From positions 2,046,001-2,110,000 of the forward strand of contig NZ_BNEB01000002.1 in NCBI RefSeq assembly GCF_016860545.1: a stretch of DNA of 64,000 nt, in the 5' to 3' direction. Position 1 is the first letter of the stretch, and each line of letters opens with the position of its first letter. Below the pieces are notes generated by a model. That model was given only the letters and a program-made list of their open reading frames with translations. It did not search any database and was not told where the DNA came from. Made by a program: the position numbers and the translations under genes. This DNA comes from Streptomyces asoensis (GTDB lineage: Bacteria > Actinomycetota > Actinomycetes > Streptomycetales > Streptomycetaceae). Below, in pieces: positions 50,411 through 59,008 of this stretch.

Positions 50411-51928
50411 ATGAGAGAGGGCCTCCAGGCCACGGCCGGCACGTCCGCCCCGTCGACCGGCCCGCGCAGGCCCGAAGCGCTCCCGGCCGTTCGCCTCGCG
50501 GCACGATCCCGCGGCGCGTGGGCACTGGCGGTCGTGGCCGGCGCCTTCACCCTGGCCCAGCTCCTTCTCGTACGGCCCGGGATGGGCCTCGGCTGGGACG
50601 AGTCGGTCTACGTCAGCCAGGTCTCCTCCCACGCGCCGCCCGCGTTCTTCAGCGCCCCGCGCGCCCGTGGAGTCCCGCTGCTGGTGGCACCGGTCGCCGC
50701 CTGGACGTCGTCCACCGTGCTGCTGCGGATCTACCTGGCCGCCCTGTCCGGCCTCGCGCTCTTCCTCGCGCTCCGCGCCTGGCGGGGCCTCTTCCCCACG
50801 CGCGTGCTCGCGACCGCGGGCGCCCTGCTCGCCTCCTTGTGGGTGACGCTGTTCTACGGGCCGCAGGCCATGCCCAACTACTGGGTCGCCGTCGGCGCCC
50901 TGGCCGGCACGGGCTGCTTCCTGCGCGCCCTGGCGAACCGCTCCGACCGCGCGGCCCTGTGGGGCGTGGGCCTGAGCGCGGCCCTGACGGCCTGCATGCG
51001 CCCCATGGACGCGGTCTGGACGACGCTGCCCCTGCTCGTCCTCCTGCTCGCCGTACGACGGTGGCGGCGTCCCGCGCTGCTGGGGGCGCTGGTCGGCGGC
51101 CTGGTCGCCGGGGCGGCCCAGTGGGTGATCGAGGCGTACGTCTCCTACGGTGGACTGGCCCACCGTCTCTCGGAGGCGTCCCGAATCCAGGGCGGCCTGG
51201 GCTGGAACATCGCTGTCGGAGACCAGCTGCGCGCGCTGGGCGGCCGTAAGCTGTGCCGCCCCTGCACCGGTGCGGCGCCCCCCGTCCTGGAGACTTTGTG
51301 GTGGTACGCCCTGCCTCTGGCAGCCGTCCTCGCGGCCGTGGTCGCGATCCGTGCCCGGCGGCGCCTCGCCACCCTCGTACCGCTGGCCTGCGCCGTCTCG
51401 GCGGCCTTCCCGTACCTCTTCATGATCGGCTACGCGGCGCCCCGCTTCCTGCTGCCCGCCTACGCGCTGCTAGCCGTGCCCCTCGCGGATCTCCTGGTGC
51501 ACCTGCTGCGGGCGCGCGGACGGATCCGGCGGCCCCTGACCGTGACGCTGCTCCCGCTCCTCCTGGCCGGGCATCTGGCCGCGCAGCTCGTGGTCCTGGA
51601 GGACACCGTGGGCCGTACCACCGCGGCCCACCGCGAGTGGGCCTCCGTCGCCGCCGGGCTGCACCGGCTGGGCGTTCGCCCGCCCTGTCTGGTCACGGGA
51701 GCGAACGACGTCCCGATCGCCGTGTACGCGGGCTGCTCCTCCGCCGCGACCGTCGGCCACAACGCCAACACCACGTCCGCCGGCATCCGGCGAACCGCCG
51801 GCCGTGTGCCCACCGCCACGCTCGTGGCACCGGACGCCGTCCCGCCCGGCTACGCCAGCAGCTGGACCGAGCACCGGGTGGCCGGCCTGCGCGTCTACGT
51901 CGCCCCCGCACCGTCGGCGGGAGGGTGA
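50411..51928 (+). CDS. Integral membrane glycosyltransferase-like protein (GT-C type)
   Basis: A 505-residue protein with a cytoplasmic ~35-residue tail and about ten TM helices. The first extracytoplasmic loop has GMGLGWDESVYVSQVS, resembling the aspartate/glutamate motif of GT-C/PMT-like glycosyltransferases using polyprenyl-phosphate sugars. Later segments (CMRPMDAVWTTLPLLVLLLA; YAAPRFLLPAYALLAVPLADLL) are typical of this group. The C-terminal ~120 residues form an external domain with CLVTGANDVPIAVYAGCSS. The role is probably in cell-envelope glycosylation; donor and acceptor are unknown. Confidence 0.7.
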   Translation: MREGLQATAGTSAPSTGPRRPEALPAVRLAARSRGAWALAVVAGAFTLAQLLLVRPGMGLGWDESVYVSQVSSHAPPAFFSAPRARGVPLLVAPVAAWTSSTVLLRIYLAALSGLALFLALRAWRGLFPTRVLATAGALLASLWVTLFYGPQAMPNYWVAVGALAGTGCFLRALANRSDRAALWGVGLSAALTACMRPMDAVWTTLPLLVLLLAVRRWRRPALLGALVGGLVAGAAQWVIEAYVSYGGLAHRLSEASRIQGGLGWNIAVGDQLRALGGRKLCRPCTGAAPPVLETLWWYALPLAAVLAAVVAIRARRRLATLVPLACAVSAAFPYLFMIGYAAPRFLLPAYALLAVPLADLLVHLLRARGRIRRPLTVTLLPLLLAGHLAAQLVVLEDTVGRTTAAHREWASVAAGLHRLGVRPPCLVTGANDVPIAVYAGCSSAATVGHNANTTSAGIRRTAGRVPTATLVAPDAVPPGYASSWTEHRVAGLRVYVAPAPSAGG

Positions 51929-52051
51929 GCCATTTCCCGTCCCGGGCCGGCCACGCACCTGATGCCGTCCTGAACGGGCCGGATCAGGCGGCCCGGGAAG
52001 GACGCGCGGCAGTCAGGATGCGTTCAGGCAACCGCTGGCAACGTCCTGCCC

Positions 52052-52891
52052 ATGACCTACGAACTCTTCGAGACTCCCGGGGCCGGACCGGGCACGAGTG
52101 CCTCCGGCCACCCCTCCCGCCGTCCGCGCCGGAACAAGGTCCCCGAGGTCACCGCTTACTTCTGGATCATCAAGGTGCTGTGCACGACCGTGGGCGAGAC
52201 GGCCGCCGACCTGCTGAACGAAAAGGCCGGCCTGGGGCTGACCGGTGTGTCCGTGCTGATGAGCGCGCTGCTCGCGGTGGTCCTCGTCGTCCAGTTCCGC
52301 ACCACGGCGTACCGCGCGGGCGTGTACTGGCTCGCCGTCGCCCTCATCAGCGTCGTCGGCACACTGATCAGCGACAACCTCACCGACAACATGGGCGTGC
52401 CGCTCGAGACGACCACGTCCGTGTTCGCCGTCCTCCTCGCCGTCACGTTCGTCGTCTGGTACCGGCGCGAGCGCACCCTCTCCATCCACAGCATCGACAC
52501 CACCGGCCGCGAGGCGTACTACTGGCTGGCCGTGCTGTTCACCTTCGCCCTGGGAACGGCGGGCGGCGATCTGGTCTCGGAACGCATGGACCTGGGCTAC
52601 CCGCTCGCGGCGGTCCTCTTCGCGCTGGCCATCGCCGCCGTGGCGATCGCGCACTTCGCGCTGGGCCTGGACGCGGTGTGGAGCTTCTGGATCGCCTACG
52701 TCCTCACCCGCCCGCTCGGCGCCTCGATCGGCGACTACCTGTCCCAGCCCGGCGGCGACGGCGGCCTCGGGCTCGGCACCGTCGTCACGAGCGGGCTCTT
52801 CCTGGCCGTCATCCTCGGCCTGGTGGTGTACCTGGCGGTGACCCGCAAGGACGTCACGGATCCCGCCCGCGTGACGCGGCGAGCGGCCTGA
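52052..52891 (+). CDS. COG4705-type multi-repeat membrane protein
   Basis: A 279-residue membrane protein with about eight TM helices. Three internally related segments can be seen: KVLCTTVGETAADLLNEKAG, FTFALGTAGGDLVSERMDLG and VLTRPLGASIGDYLSQPGG. Each pairs a Tyr/Trp-rich helix entry with a T-x-G-x-x-x-x-D-L/Y motif. This is the uncharacterised COG4705 (membrane-anchored) family. The start ATG lacks a strong binding site. A strong terminator follows. Confidence 0.75.
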   Translation: MTYELFETPGAGPGTSASGHPSRRPRRNKVPEVTAYFWIIKVLCTTVGETAADLLNEKAGLGLTGVSVLMSALLAVVLVVQFRTTAYRAGVYWLAVALISVVGTLISDNLTDNMGVPLETTTSVFAVLLAVTFVVWYRRERTLSIHSIDTTGREAYYWLAVLFTFALGTAGGDLVSERMDLGYPLAAVLFALAIAAVAIAHFALGLDAVWSFWIAYVLTRPLGASIGDYLSQPGGDGGLGLGTVVTSGLFLAVILGLVVYLAVTRKDVTDPARVTRRAA

Positions 52892-52916
52892 ACGGCACCC
52901 GGAGACGCACGGAGGA

Positions 52917-52946
52917 CCGCTGCGGGCGGGGCGCCGCCCGCAGCGG
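52917..52946. terminator. Strong bidirectional hairpin
   Basis: CCGCTGCGGGCGG (52917-52929) pairs perfectly with CCGCCCGCAGCGG (52934-52946), a 13-bp stem with a 4-nt loop. It lies between the convergent COG4705 and desaturase genes. Confidence 0.85.
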
Positions 52947-53009
52947 ATCCCGCCGGGACCGGTGGGCGGCGCCACCGTTGCAGCAGAAGGATCCGAACCG
53001 GTCCCGGGA

Positions 53010-54128
53010 TCAGGCCGCGACGAGCTCCTGCTCCCGGTCCGGCGTCCGGACCTTCGTCTTCTTGTTCGGCAGCGAGAGCCGGACGACCTTGTGCCAGGCC
53101 GAGAACACCTGTTTCGGCAGCGGTCCGGTGACGTACTCCAGCTCGTACTTCTCGAACAGCGCGCGCACCTTGACCGCGACCTCGGCGTACCGGTTGCTCG
53201 GCAGGTCCGGGAACAGGTGGTGCTCGATCTGGTGCGACAGGTTGCCGGTCATGAAGTGCATGGCCTTGCTGCCGCTGATGTTCGCCGAGCCCATCATCTG
53301 GCGCAGGTACCACTGGCCGCGCGTCTCGCCCCTGATCGACCGGCGTTCGAAGACCTGCACGCCCTCGGGGAAGTGCCCGCACATGATCACCGAGTGGGAC
53401 CAGATGTTGCGGACCAGGTTCGCGGTGAACGTGGCGGCCAGCGTGGGCAGGAACGACGGACCCGACAGCAGTGGGTGGATCACGTAGTCCTTGAGCACCT
53501 GCTTGCGGATCTTGCGGCCCACGGCCTTGGCCCGCTCGCGGAACTCCGGGTTCTTGCGGCGGCGCTTGTGCAGGTTCTTGCCGAGCTCCAGGTCGTACGC
53601 CGCGATGCCGTACTCGAAGAAGCAGGCGTTGATGAAGTTCCACAGCGGCTGGCCCAGGTGGAACGGGTGCCACTTCTGGTCCTCGTCGACGCGCATGATG
53701 CCGTAGCCGAGGTCGTTGTCCTTGCCGATCACGTTCGTGTACGTGTGGTGCAGCTCGTTGTGCGAGTGCTTCCACTGGTCCGCCGGCGAGACGTGATCCC
53801 ATTCCCAGGTGGTGGAGTGGATCTTCGGGTCCCGCATCCAGTCCCACTGGCCGTGCAGGATGTTGTGGCCGATCTCCATGTTGTCCATGATCTTCGCCAC
53901 GGACAGGCCGGCGGTACCGATCACCCACGCCGGCGGGAAGAGCGAGAACAGCAGCACGCCCCTGCTGGCCAGCTCCAGCTTGCGCTGCGCCGAGATGACC
54001 TTGCGGATGTAGGCCGCGTCCTTCTCGCCGCGGTCGGCGATCACCGCGTCGCGGATCGCGTCCAGCTCGCGTCCGAGCTCCTCGATCTGCTCCGCGGTCA
54101 GGTGGGCGGTGGGGTCGATGGCGGTCAA
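53010..54128 (-). CDS. Membrane fatty acid desaturase (acyl-CoA type)
   Basis: A 372-residue di-iron desaturase with the three histidine boxes: EIGHNILHGQWDW (HX3-4H), KHSHNELHHTYTN (HX2HH) and NLSHQIEHHLFPD (HX2HH). It has hydrophobic spans at about 60-85 and a long cytoplasmic C-terminus. Size and motifs match the acyl-CoA delta-9 desaturase group such as mycobacterial DesA3. The TTG at 54128 (AGGAACACC upstream, product M-TAIDPTAHLT) is chosen, as the frame further upstream is non-coding. It lies 7 bp after the reductase gene. Confidence 0.92.
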   Translation of the reverse strand: MTAIDPTAHLTAEQIEELGRELDAIRDAVIADRGEKDAAYIRKVISAQRKLELASRGVLLFSLFPPAWVIGTAGLSVAKIMDNMEIGHNILHGQWDWMRDPKIHSTTWEWDHVSPADQWKHSHNELHHTYTNVIGKDNDLGYGIMRVDEDQKWHPFHLGQPLWNFINACFFEYGIAAYDLELGKNLHKRRRKNPEFRERAKAVGRKIRKQVLKDYVIHPLLSGPSFLPTLAATFTANLVRNIWSHSVIMCGHFPEGVQVFERRSIRGETRGQWYLRQMMGSANISGSKAMHFMTGNLSHQIEHHLFPDLPSNRYAEVAVKVRALFEKYELEYVTGPLPKQVFSAWHKVVRLSLPNKKTKVRTPDREQELVAA

Positions 54129-54135
54129 GGTGTTC

Positions 54136-55191
54136 CTACCGTTCGATGTCGCAGGGGCCCGCAGCGGCGGACACACAGGTCTGGATGAGGACGCCCGGTT
54201 CGGCCTCGGTGATCTCACCGGTGCGCAGGTCGCGGACGGCGCCCGCCTTGAGCGGCGTGATGCAGCCGAAGCAGATGCCCATGCGGCACCCGGAGGGCAT
54301 GAGCACGCCGGCCTCCTCGCCGACGTCCAGCAGAGGCGTCGCGCCGTCCGCGTCGACTCTCTTGCCGGTGGCGCTGAAGGTGACCTCGCCGCCATCGCCG
54401 GCGACCACGATGCTCGGGCGGAAGCGCTCGATGTGCAGGCGCTCCTCGACGCCGTGCTCGGCCCAGTGCTTCTCGGCGGCGTCGAGCAGGCCCGCGGGCC
54501 CGCAGGCCCAGGTCTCGCGCTCGGCCCAGTCGGGCACGAGCTCGTCGAGACGGGCGATGTCGAGCTTGCCGTCCGTGTCGGTGTGCACCTCGGTGAGCCG
54601 CAGCTTCCTGTCCGCGACGAGCTCGTGCAGTTCCCTGCGGAAGATCACGTCCTGCGGCTGTGGCGCGCAGTGGACCATGACGGCGTCGTCGAACGCGGTG
54701 TCGCGCAGCATGCCCATCACGGGCGTGATGCCGCTGCCGGCCGTGAGGTAGAGCACCTTGGCGGGCTTGGCCTGCGGCAGCACGAAGTCACCGGTCGCCT
54801 GGTCGAGGTGGACCAGCGTGCCGGGTCTCGCCCTGCGGACCAGGTGGTTGCTGACCTTGCCGTCCGGGATGGCCTTCACGGTGATCGTGACGCGGCCGTC
54901 CCGCCGGTTCGTCGGCGAGGTGAGGGAGTAGGCGCGCCACAGACGCACCCCGTCGACGTCGACCCCGATCCGCACGTACTGGCCGGGCGTGTGGCCGCGC
55001 CAGCCCCGGCCCGGTCTGATCACGATGGTCGCCGCGTCACCCGTCTCGGGCTGCACGGCCTCGATGCGCCCGCGCAGATCCGCACCGGCCCGCAGCGGGC
55101 TGACCAGGTCGAGGTAGTCCGACGGCAGCAGCGGCGTCGTGACCATCTCCAGCAGTTTCCACGCCCCACTGCGGAGGGTTGCACTCGTCAT
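54136..55191 (-). CDS. Ferredoxin-NAD(P)-type reductase partner of the desaturase
   Basis: A 351-residue electron-transfer protein. The FAD domain has RLWRAYSLTSPTN, the NAD(P) domain has YLTAGSGITPVMGMLRD and WACGPAGLLDAAE, and the C-terminal plant-type [2Fe-2S] ferredoxin has MPSGCRMGICFGC with a distal QTC. The order FAD-NAD-2Fe2S matches reductases such as Rv3230c that feed DesA3-type desaturases. ATG 55191 is chosen over an open frame to 55287. It is the first gene of the two-gene operon, divergent from a PucR-family regulator. Confidence 0.92.
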   Translation of the reverse strand: MTSATLRSGAWKLLEMVTTPLLPSDYLDLVSPLRAGADLRGRIEAVQPETGDAATIVIRPGRGWRGHTPGQYVRIGVDVDGVRLWRAYSLTSPTNRRDGRVTITVKAIPDGKVSNHLVRRARPGTLVHLDQATGDFVLPQAKPAKVLYLTAGSGITPVMGMLRDTAFDDAVMVHCAPQPQDVIFRRELHELVADRKLRLTEVHTDTDGKLDIARLDELVPDWAERETWACGPAGLLDAAEKHWAEHGVEERLHIERFRPSIVVAGDGGEVTFSATGKRVDADGATPLLDVGEEAGVLMPSGCRMGICFGCITPLKAGAVRDLRTGEITEAEPGVLIQTCVSAAAGPCDIER

Positions 55192-55222
55192 GGCTCCAGC
55201 TTGCTGCGCCGCAAGGCGTAAA

Positions 55223-55238
55223 GTCCTGACCGCAGGAC
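55223..55238. promoter_or_regulatory. Inverted repeat in the desaturase/pucR divergent promoter
   Basis: GTCCTG (55223-55228) and CAGGAC (55233-55238) flank ACCG, inside an AT-richer context (AAA before and after). It lies 32 bp upstream of the reductase start and about 40 bp upstream of the regulator start, so it is a candidate operator for the divergent PucR-type protein. Confidence 0.5.
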
Positions 55239-55278
55239 GTAAATCTGGTCGGCAGAATTGTTCGCAGGGAACAAAAAC

Positions 55279-56418
55279 GTGAGTCATGCAATCCGGAGGG
55301 CCAGCGAACTGGCACTCGATGAGACGACGGTCACCGCACTACGGGCCGCGCTGAAGAGCACCGCCGACGAGATCGTCCAGGCGATCATCGACGAGGTCCC
55401 TTCCTACGCCAACGCCCTTTCGGGCACCATGGGCGGCACCATCCGCCGGGCTGTCCGCACCGCCCTGGGTCACTACCTGGACCTCGCGAGCGGGAACGCC
55501 ACGGGCGGCGACGGCGGCGACGCGGCCTACGAGCTGGGCCGCGGCGAGGTGCGCGACGGCCGTTCGATGGACGCCCTCCTCAGTGCCTACCGGGTCGGCG
55601 CCCGCGTGGCCTGGCGGTGTCTGGCTGCGGGCGCCGTACCCGCGGGTCTGCCCGCCGCCGAGGTCGCCAAGTTCGCCGAGCTGACCTTCGCCTACATCGA
55701 CGAGCTCTCCGCCGCGAGCGCCGCGGGCCACGCCGACGAACTGGCCGCCCGCGGCCGGGCCCATGAACGCCACCTCGAACAACTGGCCCGCGACCTCCTC
55801 GCCGACGCGAGCCCGGACCTGCTGCTGGCCGCCGCGCAACGGGCAGGGTGGCAGCCCCCGGTATCGCTGACCGCGGTGCTGCTGCCCGCGGCCCAGGCCC
55901 GGCCCGCCTACCGCACGCTGGACCCGAGCACCCTCGTCCTCGACGACCTGCCGGACGCGTTCGGTGTACTGCTCGTCCCGGACGCGGACCGGCCGCATCT
56001 CCTCAGGCTGCTGACCGACCGCACCGCCGTGGTCGGCCCGGCCCGGCCCTGGACCCGCGCGTCCGACTCCTACGCACGAGCCGTCCGCGCCCGCTCTCTC
56101 TCCGCCGACATCCGCGACACCGAGGACCACCTGCCCGAACTGGTGCTGAGTGCCGACGCGGACGCGTTCGCCGACCTGCGGGCCCGGGCCCTCGCCCCGT
56201 TGCGGACCCTGCCTGCCGCGACCGCGCGACGCCTGGAGGAGACGTTGCGGGCCTGGCTGCTGCACCACGGCCGACGCGACGAGGTGGCCGCGGCGCTGTT
56301 CGTCCACCCCCAGACCGTCCGGTACCGCATGTCCCAACTCCGGGAGCTGTTCCCCGACCTCGGATCACCGAACCGGGTCCTCGAGCTGACCCTGGCGGTC
56401 GGCCTCCGGGACAGCTGA
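55279..56418 (+). CDS. PucR/CdaR-type helix-turn-helix regulator
   Basis: A 379-residue regulator. The N-terminal ~170 residues are helical (RsbRD-like sensor; YELGRGEVRDGRSMDALLSAYRVGARV). The C-terminal PucR HTH reads LEETLRAWLLHHGRRDEVAAALFVHPQTVRYRMSQ (given in part: VHPQTVRYRMSQLRELF). Divergent placement beside a desaturase/reductase pair is a common actinobacterial arrangement and implies control of membrane fluidity genes. The GTG at 55279 (AGGGA upstream) is preferred over TTG 55258. Confidence 0.85.
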   Translation: MSHAIRRASELALDETTVTALRAALKSTADEIVQAIIDEVPSYANALSGTMGGTIRRAVRTALGHYLDLASGNATGGDGGDAAYELGRGEVRDGRSMDALLSAYRVGARVAWRCLAAGAVPAGLPAAEVAKFAELTFAYIDELSAASAAGHADELAARGRAHERHLEQLARDLLADASPDLLLAAAQRAGWQPPVSLTAVLLPAAQARPAYRTLDPSTLVLDDLPDAFGVLLVPDADRPHLLRLLTDRTAVVGPARPWTRASDSYARAVRARSLSADIRDTEDHLPELVLSADADAFADLRARALAPLRTLPAATARRLEETLRAWLLHHGRRDEVAAALFVHPQTVRYRMSQLRELFPDLGSPNRVLELTLAVGLRDS

Positions 56419-56459
56419 CGAGTGACTGGTGGAGGCGGCTCCCGTCGAGAGCGCGCGGG

Positions 56460-57713
56460 TCAGTCGAATATCGCGCAGTTGATCGCGTCCATCAGCGCCG
56501 CTCCGGTCCGGTGGGCCGCTCTGGTGAGGGTGGACGTGGCGAAGGAGAAGGCGGCCGTGCGGTGGCCCGTGGAGTCGGTGACGTTGTAGGTCGCGTAGCC
56601 CGGGACGACGCCGACGTGGTCCCAGACCGTGCCACAGGCGGTCTTCGCCCGCTCGATGCCCAATCCGTAGCCGAGTTCCTCCGGGTCGTCGGACCCGCCC
56701 TCCGGCACGGTGGTGCGCATCTCGGCCAGTTGGGCTGCGGGCAGCAGACGGCCCGACATCAACGCGCCGTAGAAGCGCGACCAGTCGCCGGCGGTCGACA
56801 CGATCGCGGCGTCCGCTCCGTCGGCCGTGACGTAGTCGCCGGTGACGTCCACATGGTCGTCGTGCCGCGGTCCGGCGTAGTTCCTGAACTCCTCGGGGAC
56901 GTTCGGTGGCATGTGGGCGGCGTCGGGTTCGTACCCGTGCGCGTGCCGGCCGCGCCAGGCGGAACCGGTGGCGTAGAACGTGTGCCGCAGCCCCAAGGGC
57001 CGGGCGATCCGCTCCCGCACCAGCGCCGCGAGGCTCCTACCGGTGACCCTCTCCAGGACGGCGCCGACCGCGATGTAGTTGGTGTTGCTGTACGACCACT
57101 CGGCACCGGGCTCGAACAGCGCCGGGTGTCCGCGCACCAGGCTCAGGATCTCCGTCGACGTCCAGACGTGCGGGTCCCAGCCCGTGAGGGCCGGTACGAG
57201 GGCGGGGTCCTCGGTGTAGTCGAACAACCCGCTGGTGTGGTTGAGCAGCATGCGCAGGGTGATCGCCCTGCCGTTGCGCACCTGCCCGGGCAGCCACTTG
57301 TCGACCGGGTCGGTGAGGGCGAGCCGGTGCTCGGCGACCAGTTGCAGGACGAGGGTGGCCATCACCGTCTTGGTGTTGGACGCCTCCCGCACCTCGTCGT
57401 CCGCCCTGAGCCGGTGGTCCTTCCTCGTCCAGGCGGCCTGCTCGGCTATCTCGATGGGCCTGCCGTGACCGTCGTCCACCCGCACGATGACCCCGGGCAC
57501 GCCCTCCTCCACCAACTCCCTGGCCAGCGCCCGCAGATGAGCGCGGGTCTCCGCGCTGCCGTCCTGCCGGACCGCCGCACTACCATCGACGGCGTACGCG
57601 GTCGACGGGGTCGTGGCGAGCGGCCCGACGAGGGCCGCGGCCAGCGCGACCGCCGCCATGGCGCGAAACCCCGTCAGCCGCGGGATCCGTCGGACACGCA
57701 CATGCACACGCAC
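56460..57713 (-). CDS. Secreted serine hydrolase (class C beta-lactamase/DD-peptidase fold)
   Basis: A 417-residue exported protein. The signal peptide (about 1-35; AMAAVALAAALVGPLA) ends near STAYA. The serine-hydrolase triad is EASNTKTVM (S-x-x-K), EWSYSNTNY (Y-x-N) and DHVGVVPGY (H-x-G in place of KTG). The length and LLNHTSGLFDY are typical of D-alanyl-D-alanine carboxypeptidase/esterase EstB-type proteins. The GTG at 57713 follows AAGGAG. A longer frame to 58010 is rejected. It probably acts on peptidoglycan or an ester outside the cell. Confidence 0.87.
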   Translation of the reverse strand: MRVHVRVRRIPRLTGFRAMAAVALAAALVGPLATTPSTAYAVDGSAAVRQDGSAETRAHLRALARELVEEGVPGVIVRVDDGHGRPIEIAEQAAWTRKDHRLRADDEVREASNTKTVMATLVLQLVAEHRLALTDPVDKWLPGQVRNGRAITLRMLLNHTSGLFDYTEDPALVPALTGWDPHVWTSTEILSLVRGHPALFEPGAEWSYSNTNYIAVGAVLERVTGRSLAALVRERIARPLGLRHTFYATGSAWRGRHAHGYEPDAAHMPPNVPEEFRNYAGPRHDDHVDVTGDYVTADGADAAIVSTAGDWSRFYGALMSGRLLPAAQLAEMRTTVPEGGSDDPEELGYGLGIERAKTACGTVWDHVGVVPGYATYNVTDSTGHRTAAFSFATSTLTRAAHRTGAALMDAINCAIFD

Positions 57714-58017
57714 TTCATGCTCCTTCGACAATCCGGGAAGGTCGTCGCGCACGATCGAGGTACGAGGACGAGAACACGGTTCGCAGCTGGGCGAGTTGTC
57801 GCACGGTCCTGAGGCGGAGCCTGGCTCCGGCGGGCACCGCACAGTCGTAGGGAATCCCTCGGAGGATAGCCGAAGGCGGGGACAGAATCCGGGTGGAGTA
57901 CGCGAAAACACCGTCCCCAGTGGGTCGTTGAGCCAGGCCCCATGTTCCGTGACGGCCCGTCGCCTGCCGCTGCGGCTGGGGACCAGCAACGGCACCGGTG
58001 TTCCCGTCACAGCACGA
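57714..58017. other. 304-bp intergenic region
   Basis: No supported gene. It holds the promoter of the leftward serine hydrolase and the 3' flank of the alpha/beta hydrolase gene. I saw no strong hairpin. Confidence 0.45.
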
Positions 58018-58896
58018 TCAGCGGGCCAGCAGGTCCCGGATCGCCGCCGTGATCTCCTCGGGCGCCTCCTCGGCCATGAAGTGCCCCGCCCGGGTCAGCC
58101 GGTGGTCCAGGTCGGGCGCCCACGCCTTCCACACCCCGGCGGCGTCGTAGCCCAGGTGCGCGCCCCAGTCCTGCTGGACGACCGTCACCGGCATGGCCAG
58201 CTGCGATCCGGCGTCCAGGTCCGCCTGGTCGTGCACGACGTCGATGCCCGCCGAGGCCCGGAAGTCCGCGACGATCGACGTCACCGCCGCGGCACTCGCC
58301 CGCAGGTATGCGGCACGCACATCCTCCGGCATGGCGGCCGGATCGTCGGCCCAGGCGTCGAGGAACGAGCCGAAGAACGCGTCCGCGCTGCCCGCGATCA
58401 TCGTCTCCGGCAGGCCCGGCGGCTGCGCCATGAGGAAGAGGTGGTAGCCCACCGCCGCCGAAGCGCCACGCAGGACGTTCCACATGTCGAGCGTCGGCAC
58501 GATGTCGAGGATGCCCAGGTGCGTGATGGTCTCCGGGTGGTCCAACCCCGCGCGGAAGGCGACCAGGGCGCCCCGGTCGTGGCCGACGAGGGCGAACCGC
58601 TCGTGGCCGAGCGCCGCCGCCAGGGCCACGATGTCTGCGGCCATGGTGCGCTTGGCGTACACGTCGGGCCCGGTCGCCGCCGGCTTGTCGCTGGCGCCGT
58701 AACCCCGCAGGTCAGGACAGATCACCGTGTGCTCGGCGGCGAGCCGCTCCGCGACGTGCCGCCACATCAGATGGGTCTGGGGGAATCCGTGCAGCAGCAC
58801 GACCGGAGTGCCGCGGCCTCCGACGGCGGCCGCCAGCTCCACACCGCCCGCGCCGGGCAGGCGGACGTGATCGAAGCCGGGAAGAGTGAGCGTCAT
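58018..58896 (-). CDS. Alpha/beta hydrolase, haloacetate dehalogenase/epoxide hydrolase type
   Basis: A 292-residue enzyme with the oxyanion motif VLLHGFPQTHLMW, CPDLRGYGASDKP, an aspartate nucleophile in LVGHDRGALVAF, and the catalytic histidine in RAGHFMAEEAP. An Asp nucleophile with GHDRGA marks the dehalogenase/epoxide hydrolase branch. The cap contains GYHLFLMAQP, where fluoroacetate dehalogenases typically have HWF; the Trp that helps bind halide is replaced by Leu, so epoxide or another ester-like substrate is possible. The ATG at 58896 has AAAGG upstream. It is divergent from the SARP gene. Confidence 0.85.
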   Translation of the reverse strand: MTLTLPGFDHVRLPGAGGVELAAAVGGRGTPVVLLHGFPQTHLMWRHVAERLAAEHTVICPDLRGYGASDKPAATGPDVYAKRTMAADIVALAAALGHERFALVGHDRGALVAFRAGLDHPETITHLGILDIVPTLDMWNVLRGASAAVGYHLFLMAQPPGLPETMIAGSADAFFGSFLDAWADDPAAMPEDVRAAYLRASAAAVTSIVADFRASAGIDVVHDQADLDAGSQLAMPVTVVQQDWGAHLGYDAAGVWKAWAPDLDHRLTRAGHFMAEEAPEEITAAIRDLLAR

Positions 58897-58949
58897 GGGG
58901 TGACAACCTTTCGGGTACGGAACGTGACCGGGGTCAGCCTGGGCGACGG

Positions 58950-58967
58950 CGATCAGCAACCGATCAG
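58950..58967. promoter_or_regulatory. SARP-type direct repeat
   Basis: CGATCAG occurs at 58950-58956 and again at 58961-58967, heptamers with 11-bp periodicity and a 4-bp spacer (CAAC). This is the arrangement bound by AfsR/DnrI/ActII-ORF4-type SARPs. It lies between the SARP gene (42 bp before its start) and the divergent hydrolase. Confidence 0.55.
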
Positions 58968-59008
58968 TACGGTTGGGCACAGCCGGTCCCGGCACGGAGG
59001 ATGGGCGC

